The notes under the pieces were generated by a model, which searched no databases, had not been told where the DNA came from, and saw nothing but the letters and a program-made list of their open reading frames with translations. Made by a program: the position numbers and the translations under genes. Below are positions 11,271-20,297 of a DNA stretch of 64,000 nt, piece by piece. The stretch comes from Mycolicibacterium novocastrense (lineage in GTDB: Bacteria > Actinomycetota > Actinomycetes > Mycobacteriales > Mycobacteriaceae), in assembly GCF_001570485.1 (NCBI RefSeq), contig NZ_BCTA01000036.1, forward strand, positions 434,001-498,000, read 5' to 3'. Within the stretch, counting starts at the first letter, position 1. The number at the start of each line of letters is the position of its first letter.

Positions 11271-12314
11271 TTACCGGTCCCCCACGACACCGCGTGCCGC
11301 GCCCTGATCGGGCTCGCCGGCGCCCGCCGGCGGCGCGTCGCTACGGATGTCGATGCGCCAACCGGTCAGCCGGGCCGCCAGCCGGGCGTTCTGCCCCTCC
11401 TTGCCGATGGCCAGTGACAGCTGGAAGTCGGGTACGACGACGCGGGCCGCGCGTGCGGCCTCGTCGATGACCGTCACCGAGACCACCTTGGCCGGTGAGA
11501 GCGCGTTGGCGACGAACTTCGCCGGATCGGGGTCGTAGTCGATGATGTCGATCTTCTCGCCCGACAGTTCGCTCATCACGTTGCGCACCCGCTGACCCAT
11601 CGGCCCGATGCAGGCGCCCTTGGCGTTCAACCCCGGCACCCGCGAGGCCACCGCGATCTTCGAGCGGTGACCGGCCTCCCGAGCGACCGCCACGATCTCG
11701 ACCGAGCCCTCGGCGATTTCGGGCACCTCCAGCGAGAACAGCTTGCGCACCAGGTTCGGGTGTGTGCGCGACAGCGTGATCAGCGGTTCCCGCGCGCCGC
11801 GGCTGACGCCCACGACATAGCAGCGCAACCGGTCGCCGTGTTCGTAGCGCTCGCCGGGTACCTGCTCGGCGGCGGGGATGACGCCCTCAGAACCCTTGGT
11901 CTCACTGCCCATCCGGACCACGACGAGGCCGCGGGCATTGGCCCGCGCATCACGCTGGATCACCCCGCCCACGATGTCGCCCTCGCGGGCGGAGAACTCG
12001 CCGTAGGTCTTCTCGTTCTCGGCGTCGCGGAATCTCTGCAACATCACCTGGCGCGCCGTCGTCGCGGCGACGCGGCCGAATCCTTCTGGGGTGTCGTCCC
12101 ATTCGGTGATCGTGTTGCCGTCCTCGTCCACCTCGGACGCGATGACCTTGACCTCACCGGTCTTGCGGTCGATCTCGATGCGCGCCTCGGCGGCGTGGCC
12201 CTCGGTGTGTCGATATGCGGTCAGCAGTGCGGATTTGATGGTCTCGACGAGCTCGCCCACCGGAATTCCGCGGTCGACCTCGATGGCGTGTAGCGCGGCC
12301 ATGTCGATATTCAC
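11271..12314 (-). CDS. nusA: Transcription termination/antitermination factor NusA
   Basis: 347 residues, the short actinobacterial form lacking C-terminal acidic repeats. Order: RNA-polymerase-binding N-terminal domain (1-about 110), S1 domain (about 110-185, [20 protein letters not shown]), KH1 ([19 protein letters not shown]) and KH2 ([19 protein letters not shown]). It binds RNA polymerase and nascent RNA in pausing, termination and rRNA antitermination. The GTG start overlaps the rimP stop (GTGA), and AAGGAGG lies 7 bases upstream. Confidence 0.96.
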   Translation of the reverse strand: MNIDMAALHAIEVDRGIPVGELVETIKSALLTAYRHTEGHAAEARIEIDRKTGEVKVIASEVDEDGNTITEWDDTPEGFGRVAATTARQVMLQRFRDAENEKTYGEFSAREGDIVGGVIQRDARANARGLVVVRMGSETKGSEGVIPAAEQVPGERYEHGDRLRCYVVGVSRGAREPLITLSRTHPNLVRKLFSLEVPEIAEGSVEIVAVAREAGHRSKIAVASRVPGLNAKGACIGPMGQRVRNVMSELSGEKIDIIDYDPDPAKFVANALSPAKVVSVTVIDEAARAARVVVPDFQLSLAIGKEGQNARLAARLTGWRIDIRSDAPPAGAGEPDQGAARGVVGDR

Positions 12315-12850
12315 GCCGACGCCTCCTTCCCAGATTGGCCGACCAGCTCCAGCTCTCGCGGATTGGGAGGCGAGAATTCAACTTGCACAACAGCTTTCGA
12401 GATGCCGTCCAAGGGCAACTCCCGGACGGAGAAGTTGGCCTGCCGACCGCTCCGCACCACCAAACGCACCACGCCGTCGCGGGTTTCGCCGAGCCTGCCG
12501 GTCAGTTGTGAGCCGTCGGACAGCGTCAGTTCGACCTTGCGGCCGCGTGCTCGCCGGTAGTGCTTCTCGGCGGTCAGCGGACGGTCCACACCCGGGGAGG
12601 TGACCTCGAGGACATACGGCGCGGATCGCTCGTCGAGGGCGTCGAGCAGCGCGGAGGCAGTACGGGACAGCTGGGCGATCGAAGCGAGGTCGAGGCCGTC
12701 GTCCCCGTCGGCCACCACCGTGATGCGCGGCGGACGCGCGGCCGGGTCGACGATCACGTCCTCGATTTCGTAACCCGCGCGCGCGAACTCGCCGTCGAGT
12801 AGCTCGATCACCTCGTTCTGCGACGGCAATCCCGCAGAATGCTCCGTCAC
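12311..12850 (-). CDS. rimP: Ribosome maturation factor RimP
   Basis: 179 residues from the GTG at 12850, chosen for the AGGAG 7-9 bases upstream and because the extension further upstream is unlike the family. The N-terminal RimP domain includes [11 protein letters not shown] (about 79-89), followed by the SH3-like C-terminal domain. It assists 30S assembly. It is the first gene of the rimP-nusA-ylxR-infB-rbfA-nrnA-dinF unit. Confidence 0.92.
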   Translation of the reverse strand: MTEHSAGLPSQNEVIELLDGEFARAGYEIEDVIVDPAARPPRITVVADGDDGLDLASIAQLSRTASALLDALDERSAPYVLEVTSPGVDRPLTAEKHYRRARGRKVELTLSDGSQLTGRLGETRDGVVRLVVRSGRQANFSVRELPLDGISKAVVQVEFSPPNPRELELVGQSGKEASA

Positions 12851-12916
12851 GGCGAGCTCCTCGTCTTGAGTTGTCCGGACTCGATCCCGGGCGACAAACC
12901 TTGGAACCGACACTCC

Positions 12917-12922
12917 ACGATA
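12917..12922 (-). promoter_or_regulatory. Possible promoter -10 of the rimP-nusA-infB operon
   Basis: TATCGT on the minus strand about 67 bases before the rimP start, fitting TAnnnT. A weak TTTACC lies about 15 bases upstream of it. This would leave a leader of about 60 bases, but no other clear motif was found in the divergent gap. Confidence 0.3.
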
Positions 12923-12983
12923 CGCCAGCGCCGCCGCGGTAAACGCCAAACGAACACCGATGCGAACAGAGCGCAATGGCAAG

Positions 12984-13493
12984 ATGTTGTCCGTGCCGAG
13001 CTCCCCGCCGACCATCAGCAGGAGACGCGCATTGGTCTCGACCGCGGCATTGGCCCTGCTGGGCGCGACCGCGGCAGCCTGCGGCTCACCGCCCCCACCG
13101 CCCGAGGTCGACGAACTCGCTGCTCAACTCGACCGGGCCCGCGCCGACAGCCAACTGGCCACCGATGCGGCGGGCAACGAGCGCGGGGCCGTCGCGGAGG
13201 CGTTGACGGCGGTGGCCGCCGAACGCGCCGCCCATGCCCAGGCGCTGTCCGACGAGTTGGTCCGGTTGCGCGGCGAGGAGGCACCCACGTCGACTCCGAC
13301 CAGCACGACCGCAGAGCCGGCGAAACCGCCCACCGTCAAGGACGCCGCCAACGCGCTGCGGGTTTCGGCCTCGAGCGCCGCCGAGCTCGCGGCCAAGCTC
13401 TCGGGCTACCGCGCCGGGCTCGTCGCCTCGATCGCCGCGGCGTGCACCGCCGCGTACGAGGTCGCCCTCGCCGAACCGGAGAAGCCGCGATGA
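12984..13493 (+). CDS. Predicted exported lipoprotein (Rv2843-like)
   Basis: 169 residues from the ATG at 12984 (an ATG at 12960 and a GTG at 12993 are in frame). [20 protein letters not shown] followed by AAC gives a Tat-type twin-arginine signal with a lipobox and lipidated Cys33. The mature part is Ala/Glu-rich and helical, probably coiled coil (about 45-105), with a Ser/Thr/Pro linker. It overlaps the DUF4439 gene by ATGA, as Rv2843-Rv2844 do in M. tuberculosis. Function unknown. Confidence 0.75.
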   Translation: MLSVPSSPPTISRRRALVSTAALALLGATAAACGSPPPPPEVDELAAQLDRARADSQLATDAAGNERGAVAEALTAVAAERAAHAQALSDELVRLRGEEAPTSTPTSTTAEPAKPPTVKDAANALRVSASSAAELAAKLSGYRAGLVASIAAACTAAYEVALAEPEKPR

Positions 13494-13957
13494 CCTCGGC
13501 GGAGCCCACCCCGACGCGGCCGTCGGATGCCGCCGACGGCGCGCTCTACGACGCGATCGCCACCGAACACGCGACCATCTACGGCTACGGCATCGTGTCG
13601 GCGCGTTCAGCGCCCGAGGACAACACGCTTGTGTCGAAGTCCATGGCCGAGCACCGCGAACGCCGCGAGATCGGGCTGCAGATGCTGGAGGACCGGTCGA
13701 TCGCCGGCCCCCTGCCCGCGGCGGGCTATCAGCTTCCGATGGAGGTCAAGACCCCCAACGACGCCGCCCAACTCGCGCTGCGGATGGAAGAGGACGCGGC
13801 CGTCGCGTGGCGCGCGGTCGTCGAGCAGGCCACCTCCGAAAAGGAGCGGGCCTTCGGCGTCCAGGCGCTGACGCAGTGTGCGGTGCGGGCGGCGCGGTGG
13901 AGCCAGCTGCTCGGCACGACGCCCGTGACGGTCCCGTTCCCGGGCGGAAGCGAATAG
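13490..13957 (+). CDS. DUF4439 ferritin-like domain protein (Rv2844-like)
   Basis: 155 residues matching the DUF4439 ferritin-like family: LYDAIATEHATIYGYG near the start, then paired helices with acidic and His residues (EHRERREIGLQMLE, RMEEDAAVAWRAVVEQ). Metal binding is plausible but not shown. No signal peptide, so it probably stays in the cytosol while its partner is exported. Its ATG overlaps the upstream lipoprotein stop, indicating coupled translation. It converges on proS across about 95 bases. Confidence 0.8.
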   Translation: MTSAEPTPTRPSDAADGALYDAIATEHATIYGYGIVSARSAPEDNTLVSKSMAEHRERREIGLQMLEDRSIAGPLPAAGYQLPMEVKTPNDAAQLALRMEEDAAVAWRAVVEQATSEKERAFGVQALTQCAVRAARWSQLLGTTPVTVPFPGGSE

Positions 13958-14053
13958 CGCCTCACCGCCGAGTGTGGGCTCGTGTCACGCTCTGAGCGCC
14001 GCGGGCGTGCGGGTAACCCACGTTCGCGCCACGACGTAGGGCCGCCGCCCGCG

Positions 14054-15796
14054 CTAGGTCCGCAGGGCGGCGACGATCTCGTCGGCCGCACCGTCGACGG
14101 CGATCTCGCGGGTGTCTGCGGTGAACCGGTTGCGCAGCTCGACGACGCCGTCGGCCCAGCCGCGGCCGACCACGACGAGCCACGGCACCCCCAGCAGCTC
14201 GGCGTCCTTGAACTTCACCCCGGGCGAGGCGGTGCGGTCGTCGAGCAGTACATCGATCCCGCGTCCATCCAGCTCGCCGGCCAGGTCTTCGGCCCCGGCG
14301 CGTGCCGCGGCGTCCTTGTTCGCGATGACGAGGTGGACGTCGAACGGGGACACCTCCGCCGGCCAACGCAGACCGAGCTCGTCGTGGTGTTGTTCGGCGA
14401 TGACGGCAACCAGCCGCGACACCCCGATGCCGTAGGAGCCCATGGTCAACCGCACCGGTTTGCCGTTTTCACCGAGCACGTCGACCTCGAACGCGTCGGT
14501 GTACTTTCGGCCCAGCTGAAAGATGTGACCGATCTCGATACCGCGCGCGCTCACCAGCGGCCCGGCTCCATCCGGCGACGGGTCGCCGTCGCGCACCTCG
14601 GCGGCCTCGATGGTGCCGTCGGCGACGAAGTCCCGGCCCGCCACCAGGTCGACGACGTGCTTGCCGGGTTCGTCGGCGCCCGTGATCCACGACGTGCCGT
14701 CGACCACCCGGGGATCGACCAGATAGCGAACCGCGTTGTCCAGCAGAGCTTTCGGGCCGATGTACCCCTTGGCGAGGAACGGATACCTGGCGAAGTCGCT
14801 GTCGTCGAGCAGCGCATACTCGGCCGGTTCGAGCGCAGCGCCCAACCGTTTGTCGTCGACCTCCCGATCACCGGGCACACCGATGCCCAGCAGCTCCCAC
14901 TCGCCGCCGGGCACGCGGGTCTTGAGCATCACGTTCTTCAGGGTGTCGGCGGCAGTGACGGTGCGGTCGAGCGTCGCGTTGGCCCAGTCGACCAGCGTGG
15001 CGATCGTCGGGGTGCCCGGGGTGTCGTAGACCTTGGCCTCGGGCTGGCCGTCGAGCGGCAGCGGCGCCGGGGCGGCGGTGGTCACCGCTTCGACGTTGGC
15101 GGCGTAACCGGATTCCAGACAGCGCACGAACGTGTCTTCGCCGATCTCGCTCTCGGCCAAAAACTCCTCGGACGCGCTGCCGCCCATCGCACCCGAGACG
15201 GCCGAGACGATGACGTAGCGGACGCCGAGGCGGTCGAAGATGCGCCGGTAGGCGTCGCGGTGGGCCAGGTACTGCGTTCGCAGACCGTCGTCGTCGACGT
15301 CGAACGAGTACGAGTCCTTCATGACGAACTCACGGCCGCGCAGGATTCCCGCCCGCGGGCGCGCCTCGTCGCGGTATTTGGTCTGGATTTGGAACAGCAG
15401 CAGCGGAAAGTCCTTGTAGGAGCTGTACTCCCCCTTCACCGCCAGGGTGAAGAACTCCTCGTGCGTCGGGCCGAGCATGTAGTCGTTGCGCCGGCGGTCC
15501 TGCAGCCGAAACACGCTGTCGCCGTACTCGGTCCAGCGGTTCGTCGTCTCGTACGGCCCCTTCGGCAGCAGCGACGGGAACAGGATCTCCTGACCGCCGA
15601 TCGCGGTCATCTCGTCGCGAACGACCCGTTCGATGTTTCGCAGCACCCGCAGCCCCAGCGGCAGCCAGCTGTAGAGCCCGGGCCCGACCGGTCGGACGTA
15701 GCCCGCGCGGATCAGCAGTTTGTGGCTGGGCACTTCGGCGTCGGCTGGGTCGTCACGCAGGGTGCGCAGGAACAGTTCCGACATGCGGGTGATCAC
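14054..15796 (-). CDS. proS: Prolyl-tRNA synthetase (bacterial type)
   Basis: 580 residues from the GTG at 15796, preceded by TAAGG at suitable distance; the resulting N-terminus [20 protein letters not shown] matches the family. Class II aminoacyl-tRNA synthetase core with motif 2 region ([19 protein letters not shown]) and motif 3 ([12 protein letters not shown]). The insertion (INS, YbaK-like) editing domain lies at about 220-400 between motifs 2 and 3, and an anticodon-binding domain is at the C-terminus. It charges tRNA-Pro and probably clears Ala-tRNA-Pro through the INS domain. Confidence 0.95.
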   Translation of the reverse strand: MITRMSELFLRTLRDDPADAEVPSHKLLIRAGYVRPVGPGLYSWLPLGLRVLRNIERVVRDEMTAIGGQEILFPSLLPKGPYETTNRWTEYGDSVFRLQDRRRNDYMLGPTHEEFFTLAVKGEYSSYKDFPLLLFQIQTKYRDEARPRAGILRGREFVMKDSYSFDVDDDGLRTQYLAHRDAYRRIFDRLGVRYVIVSAVSGAMGGSASEEFLAESEIGEDTFVRCLESGYAANVEAVTTAAPAPLPLDGQPEAKVYDTPGTPTIATLVDWANATLDRTVTAADTLKNVMLKTRVPGGEWELLGIGVPGDREVDDKRLGAALEPAEYALLDDSDFARYPFLAKGYIGPKALLDNAVRYLVDPRVVDGTSWITGADEPGKHVVDLVAGRDFVADGTIEAAEVRDGDPSPDGAGPLVSARGIEIGHIFQLGRKYTDAFEVDVLGENGKPVRLTMGSYGIGVSRLVAVIAEQHHDELGLRWPAEVSPFDVHLVIANKDAAARAGAEDLAGELDGRGIDVLLDDRTASPGVKFKDAELLGVPWLVVVGRGWADGVVELRNRFTADTREIAVDGAADEIVAALRT

Positions 15797-15823
15797 AGGC
15801 GACAACCTTACTGACCGCCCGAG

Positions 15824-17341
15824 CTACAGCTCGCCGGCCTCCACGGCTTCCTTGGTGTGCTGGGCGGAGGCGATCTGACGGGACGAGAAGCCGATGAAGA
15901 ACGCGGCGATACCGACCAACACCGCGACACCGGCGACCCACAGCAGCGAGTAGGTGTAGCCGTAGCCGAGCGCGTCGAGCTGGGCCGGCGTCATGTCCTT
16001 GACCGGTCCGGTGGTACCGCCCAGATACAGCGTGCGCGACGTCTGCACCGCTTGGATGACGACGAGCACCAACGGGCCGCCGAGGTTCTGCACCATCAGC
16101 GTGATCGACGACACCGGGCCGATCTCGCCGGGGCCCACTCCCGCGATCGCGCACAGCGGCAGGATCACCGCGATGGCGCCGATACCGAAGCCGCCGATCA
16201 CGATCGGTGCGAACAGGTCCGGGAAGTAGGGGATGCTGCGGTCCAGCGTCGACCCGTAGAGCATCGCGCCGAGGACGAAAAGGCCGCCGCCGAGGATCAG
16301 CCAGCGTGGCGCGACGTGCGGCGCCAGGCGGGCGGCCACCGCGGTGCCCACCCCGAAGGCCAGCGCGAACGGGATGAAGCAGATGCCCGCCTCGAGCGCC
16401 GAGTAGCCCAGGACGTCCTGCACCAGCAGGCCGATCATCACGGTCAGCGTCAACAGCACGCCGCCGGCCAGGAACAGCGCGATGAACGTCATGACCCGGT
16501 TGCGGTTGTCGAACACCGAGAACGGCACGATCGGGTGCTGGGCGGTGCGTTCGACGAGCAGGAAGCTGATGAAGAAGATCGCCGACGCGACAGCCGCACC
16601 GATGACCAGCGGGTCGACCCAGCCGCGCGGCGGGCCCTGAGTGAAGACGAGCACCGCCGACGAGCAGCCCAGCGTGGCGAGCAGCGCACCGGTGACGTCG
16701 AGTTTGAGTCGCTCGTGGTGTGTTTCGGCGAGTTTGAGGACCGCGATCGTGATGATCGCGATGCCGATCGGCACGTTGATCAGAAACGCCAAACGCCAGG
16801 AGATCACCGTCAGTGCGCCACCGAGCACCAGGCCGAGCACCGAGCCGATGCCCTGCATGGCCGCAGATATGGCCAACGCCCGGTTACGCGCCTGGCCGAC
16901 CGCGTACGTCGTCGCGATCAGCGCAAGCCCCGTCGGTGCGGCCACCGCCGCCCCGGTGCCCTGCACCGCGCGCGCCACGATCAGCGTCGCGGGATCGGTG
17001 GCCAGACCGCACACCAGCGACGCGATCGTGAAGACGCCGACGCCGGAGAGGAACGCGCGCTTGTGACCGATCGCGTCGCCGACGCGGCCACCGAGCAGCA
17101 GCAGTCCGCCGAACGCCAGAACGTATGCGGTGATCACCCAGCTCTTGCTGGCGTCGGTGAGGCCGAGGTCGGCCTGCATGCGGGGCAGCGCGACGATCAC
17201 GATGGTGCCGTCGAGCGTCGACATCAGCTGCATGCCGGTGATCGCGATGATCGCCGGGCCCAGAACCGACTTCGCGAGCGGCAGCGCCGCGGGCGGCACG
17301 GGTCGGTCCGTCGACTCGGAGGAACCACCGACGGCAGACAT
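15824..17341 (-). CDS. MFS drug efflux transporter, EfpA paralogue (DHA2 family)
   Basis: 505 residues, about 14 transmembrane segments, with antiporter motif A (LGGRVGDAIGHKRAF) and motif C-like Gly-rich helices (AMQGIGSVLGLVLGGAL). Closely similar throughout to the EfpA encoded just upstream, including the C-terminal VEAGEL, so it probably arose by tandem duplication. Expected role: proton-driven export of drugs or lipids. M. tuberculosis has only efpA here. ATG at 17341; upstream starts would read through the 28-bp repeat region and give a non-family N-terminus. Confidence 0.85.
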   Translation of the reverse strand: MSAVGGSSESTDRPVPPAALPLAKSVLGPAIIAITGMQLMSTLDGTIVIVALPRMQADLGLTDASKSWVITAYVLAFGGLLLLGGRVGDAIGHKRAFLSGVGVFTIASLVCGLATDPATLIVARAVQGTGAAVAAPTGLALIATTYAVGQARNRALAISAAMQGIGSVLGLVLGGALTVISWRLAFLINVPIGIAIITIAVLKLAETHHERLKLDVTGALLATLGCSSAVLVFTQGPPRGWVDPLVIGAAVASAIFFISFLLVERTAQHPIVPFSVFDNRNRVMTFIALFLAGGVLLTLTVMIGLLVQDVLGYSALEAGICFIPFALAFGVGTAVAARLAPHVAPRWLILGGGLFVLGAMLYGSTLDRSIPYFPDLFAPIVIGGFGIGAIAVILPLCAIAGVGPGEIGPVSSITLMVQNLGGPLVLVVIQAVQTSRTLYLGGTTGPVKDMTPAQLDALGYGYTYSLLWVAGVAVLVGIAAFFIGFSSRQIASAQHTKEAVEAGEL

Positions 17342-17401
17342 GGAAGGCCACCCTACCGAGTGCGATTTCGGTGTAGTCGGTCGCGGCGGATGCGACAGAC
17401 C

Positions 17402-17485
17402 GATGTCGAGCTGAAGCTCTCCGGAGTTGGATGTCGAGCTAAAGCTCTCCGGAGTGGGATGTCGAGCTAAAGCTCTCCGGCGTCG
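17402..17485. repeat. Three tandem 28-bp repeats at the efpA 3' end
   Basis: Copies at 17402-17429, 17430-17457 and 17458-17485. The third copy contains the last codons and stop of efpA (GAGCTAAAGCTCTCCGG on the plus strand); the other two lie in the gap before the efflux paralogue. Differences are few: one base in the first half of copy 1 and some in the last five of each. Each copy has a short palindrome, GAGCT-AA-AGCTC or close to it. Confidence 0.85.
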
Positions 17486-19059
17486 ATCGCGTCCTTGACT
17501 TCCTGGGCATGCGCAACCTGCGACGCGCTGTAGCCGATGAACAGCGACGCGATCCCGACCATCACCGCGACCGCGGCCACCCACAGCAGCCCGTACGTGT
17601 AGCCCTGGTCAAGGGCGTGCAGCTGTGCGGCGCTCATATCGTTGACGGGGCCGGTGGTGCCACCCAGATACAGCGTGCGCGACGTGATCACCGCCTGGAT
17701 GATGGCCAGCACGACGGGCCCGCCGAGGTTCTGCAGCATCAGGGCGATGGCCGACACCGGGCCGATCTGGTCGAAGCCCACCCCGGCGATCGCCGACAGC
17801 ATCAGCGGCACCACGATCATTCCGATGCCCAGCCCGCCGACGGTGATCGGCAGCACCAGGTTCGGGAAGTACGGGATGTTCGCGTCGAGCGTGGAGCCGT
17901 AGATCATCGCACCGAGCACCAGCACGCCGCCAGCGATGACCAGCATCCGCGGCGGGAACATCTGCACCAGCTGCGACGAGAGCCCGAGTCCGATCCCGAG
18001 CGCGATCACGAACGGAATGAACCCGATGCCCGCCCGCAGCGGGCTGTAGCCCATGATGTCCTGCACGTACAGCCCGATCAGCACGGTCAGCGTGAACATC
18101 ACGCCGCCGGCCAGGAACACCGCGGCAAAGGTCGCGACCCGGTTGCGGTCCTTGAACAGGTCGAACGGCATGACGGGGTTGGCGGCGGTGCGCTCGACGT
18201 AGAGGAACGCCAGGAAAGCGGCGCACGCGGCGAGACCCGAACCCAGCGTGATCGGCGACAGCCAGCCCTGTTCGGGACCCATCGAGAACCCGAACACCGC
18301 TGCGGTACAGCCGAGCGTGGCCAGGATCGCACCCGCCGCGTCCAGCTTGAGCCGTTCGCGGTTCGTCTCCCGCAGCGTCTTGCGGGCCAGGTGGATCATC
18401 ACCAAGCCGATCGGCACGTTGATCAGGAACGCCCAGCGCCACGACACCTCGGTCAGCGCTCCGCCGACGATCAGGCCCATCACCGAACCGATACCGGTCA
18501 TCGCGGCGAAGATCGCGGTGGCCGCGTTGCGGGCCGGACCCTTCGGGAACGTCGTCGCGATCAGCGCCAGTGCGGTGGGTGACGCGATCGCCGCGCCGAC
18601 ACCCTGCAGCAGGCGAGCGACCACCAGCGTCGCCTCGTTCCACGCGAGGCCACACAGGATCGAGGCGATGGTGAACAGCGCCACGCCGACGATGAAGGTG
18701 CGCTTGCGGCCGATCGTGTCGCCGAGTCGCCCGCCCAGCAGCATCAACCCACCGAAGGTCAGCACGTAGGCGGTGATCACCCAGCTGCGACCGGCGTCGG
18801 AGAGGCTCAGCTCGTCCTGGATCTTAGGAAGCGCGACGATCGCGATCGTGCTGTCCATGGTCGCGAGGAGCTGCATACCGCCGATCGCGATGACCGCCGC
18901 GATGAACCTCGGCGACGGAAGCCACGTCGCGGACCTGCCGGTTTGCCCGAGCGCAGACCGAATAGAGGTCTTCTGGGAATGGGGTGGAACCGCTCGATTT
19001 GCCCCGCCCTCGGCGTCACGGCGCATGGCAGCACGCTCTGCGTCATTGAGAGCCGTCAT
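17467..19059 (-). CDS. efpA: MFS efflux pump EfpA
   Basis: 530 residues, the length of M. tuberculosis EfpA, and recognisably the same from MTALNDAERA to the C-terminal VAHAQEVKDAIDAGEL. About 14 transmembrane helices; motif A LGGRLGDTIGRKRTF; motif C around GIGSVMGLIVGGAL. EfpA is an inner-membrane exporter linked to drug tolerance and lipid transport; conservation of the cysG neighbour also matches Rv2846c-Rv2847c. The ATG is 7 bases after a -10-like TAAGGT. Confidence 0.93.
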   Translation of the reverse strand: MTALNDAERAAMRRDAEGGANRAVPPHSQKTSIRSALGQTGRSATWLPSPRFIAAVIAIGGMQLLATMDSTIAIVALPKIQDELSLSDAGRSWVITAYVLTFGGLMLLGGRLGDTIGRKRTFIVGVALFTIASILCGLAWNEATLVVARLLQGVGAAIASPTALALIATTFPKGPARNAATAIFAAMTGIGSVMGLIVGGALTEVSWRWAFLINVPIGLVMIHLARKTLRETNRERLKLDAAGAILATLGCTAAVFGFSMGPEQGWLSPITLGSGLAACAAFLAFLYVERTAANPVMPFDLFKDRNRVATFAAVFLAGGVMFTLTVLIGLYVQDIMGYSPLRAGIGFIPFVIALGIGLGLSSQLVQMFPPRMLVIAGGVLVLGAMIYGSTLDANIPYFPNLVLPITVGGLGIGMIVVPLMLSAIAGVGFDQIGPVSAIALMLQNLGGPVVLAIIQAVITSRTLYLGGTTGPVNDMSAAQLHALDQGYTYGLLWVAAVAVMVGIASLFIGYSASQVAHAQEVKDAIDAGEL

Positions 19060-19066
19060 ACGGGTT

Positions 19067-19072
19067 ACCTTA
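19067..19072 (-). promoter_or_regulatory. Candidate leaderless promoter of efpA
   Basis: TAAGGT on the minus strand, 7 bases before the efpA ATG, in an AT-rich patch (19065-19090) that stands out in this GC-rich genome. No Shine-Dalgarno is present between it and the start. Confidence 0.45.
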
Positions 19073-19091
19073 CAGTAATCTTAAGAATCCT

Positions 19092-20297
19092 TTATCCGCC
19101 GAAGGCGGCCACGGGCCCGATGACGATGATCGCAGGGGGCCGAATTCCGTCCTCCCGGATGCGTTCTGCCACATCGGCGAGCGTCGCGCGCAAAGTCCGT
19201 TGTGCGGCTGTCGTGCCGTGCTGGACCACCAGAACCGGCGTATCCGCAGGTCGTCCGCCTTCCAAAAGAGCCGTGGCGAACAGTTCGATGCGTTCGACCG
19301 CCATCAGCAACACGATCGTGCCGGAGAGCGCGGCCAAGGCATTCCAATTCACTAACGATTCGGGATGCCCGGGCGCGACATGCCCGCTGACCACGACGAA
19401 TTCGTGCGTGACGTGCCGGTGGGTGACGGGCACGCCGGCGAGCGCGGGAACCCCTATGGCACTGGTCACACCCGGTACGACGGTGACCGGGATGCCGGCT
19501 TCGGCGCATGCGAGCACCTCTTCGTATCCGCGCGCGAACACGAACGGGTCCCCACCCTTGAGTCGCACGACGAACTTGCCCGCTCTCGCGCGGTCGATCA
19601 GCAGGCCGTTGATCGCGTCCTGAGCCATGGCCCGGCCGTACGGGATCTTCGACGCGTCGATGACCTCAACATGCGGTGGCATCTCGGCCAACAGTTCCTG
19701 CGGTGCCAGTCGATCGGCGACGACGACGTCGGCATGGGCCAACAGCCGGCGACCGCGAACGGTGATCAACTCGGGGTCGCCTGGTCCCCCGCCCACGAGC
19801 GCGACGCCGCCGTGCACGACGTCGGTGGTCGCCGAACTGTCGGGTGCGATGAGCCCGCGCTGCATGGCCTCGCGGATCGCCGACCTGATCGCCGCCGAGC
19901 GGCGGTGCTCACCGCCGGCGAGCACACCGACCGACAGCCCCTCGTACTCGAACGATGCCGGGGTGACGGCCGTGCCCTCGACGGCCACGTCCGCACGGAC
20001 ACAGAAGATGTGGCGGTCCTCGGCTTCGGCGACGACGGCGGCGTTGACGGCCGGGTCGTCGGTGGCCGCGATCGCGTACCAGGCGTCCTCGAGGTCGCCG
20101 GCTGCAAACGCGCGTAGCTGCAGGGTGATTCCGCTCATCGCCTCGACCGCGGGGGTGGCTTCGCGCGCGATCACCACCACGTCGGCGCCGTTGGCCACCA
20201 GGAGCGGCAAACGACGCTGCGCCACGCTGCCGCCGCCGACGACGACAACCTTCCTGCCGGTCAGGCGCAGACCGACGAGATAGGCGTTCTCGGTCAC
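19092..20297 (-). CDS. cysG: Siroheme synthase: precorrin-2 dehydrogenase + uroporphyrinogen-III methyltransferase
   Basis: 401 residues with two domains. Residues 1-about 150 are the NAD-dependent precorrin-2 dehydrogenase/chelatase part, with the Rossmann motif VVVVGGGSVAQRRLP. Residues about 165-400 are the SAM-dependent uroporphyrinogen-III C-methyltransferase, with VGGGPGDPELITVRG, GGDPFVFARG and VVPGVTSAIGVPALAGVPVTHR. The methyltransferase step makes precorrin-2, the branch point of siroheme and cobalamin. GTG start overlaps the cobB stop (GTGA). Confidence 0.93.
   Translation of the reverse strand: MTENAYLVGLRLTGRKVVVVGGGSVAQRRLPLLVANGADVVVIAREATPAVEAMSGITLQLRAFAAGDLEDAWYAIAATDDPAVNAAVVAEAEDRHIFCVRADVAVEGTAVTPASFEYEGLSVGVLAGGEHRRSAAIRSAIREAMQRGLIAPDSSATTDVVHGGVALVGGGPGDPELITVRGRRLLAHADVVVADRLAPQELLAEMPPHVEVIDASKIPYGRAMAQDAINGLLIDRARAGKFVVRLKGGDPFVFARGYEEVLACAEAGIPVTVVPGVTSAIGVPALAGVPVTHRHVTHEFVVVSGHVAPGHPESLVNWNALAALSGTIVLLMAVERIELFATALLEGGRPADTPVLVVQHGTTAAQRTLRATLADVAERIREDGIRPPAIIVIGPVAAFGG

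Noticed and set aside
13960..14050. Possible intergenic repeat GAGTGTGGGCTCGTGTCAC between the DUF4439 and proS genes
   Set aside because: It resembles words I associate with mycobacterial intergenic repeats, but its hairpin is imperfect and there is no second copy in this window to support it.
13982..15814. A 610-codon plus-strand frame opposite proS
   Set aside because: Antisense of proS, no domain, no start signal.
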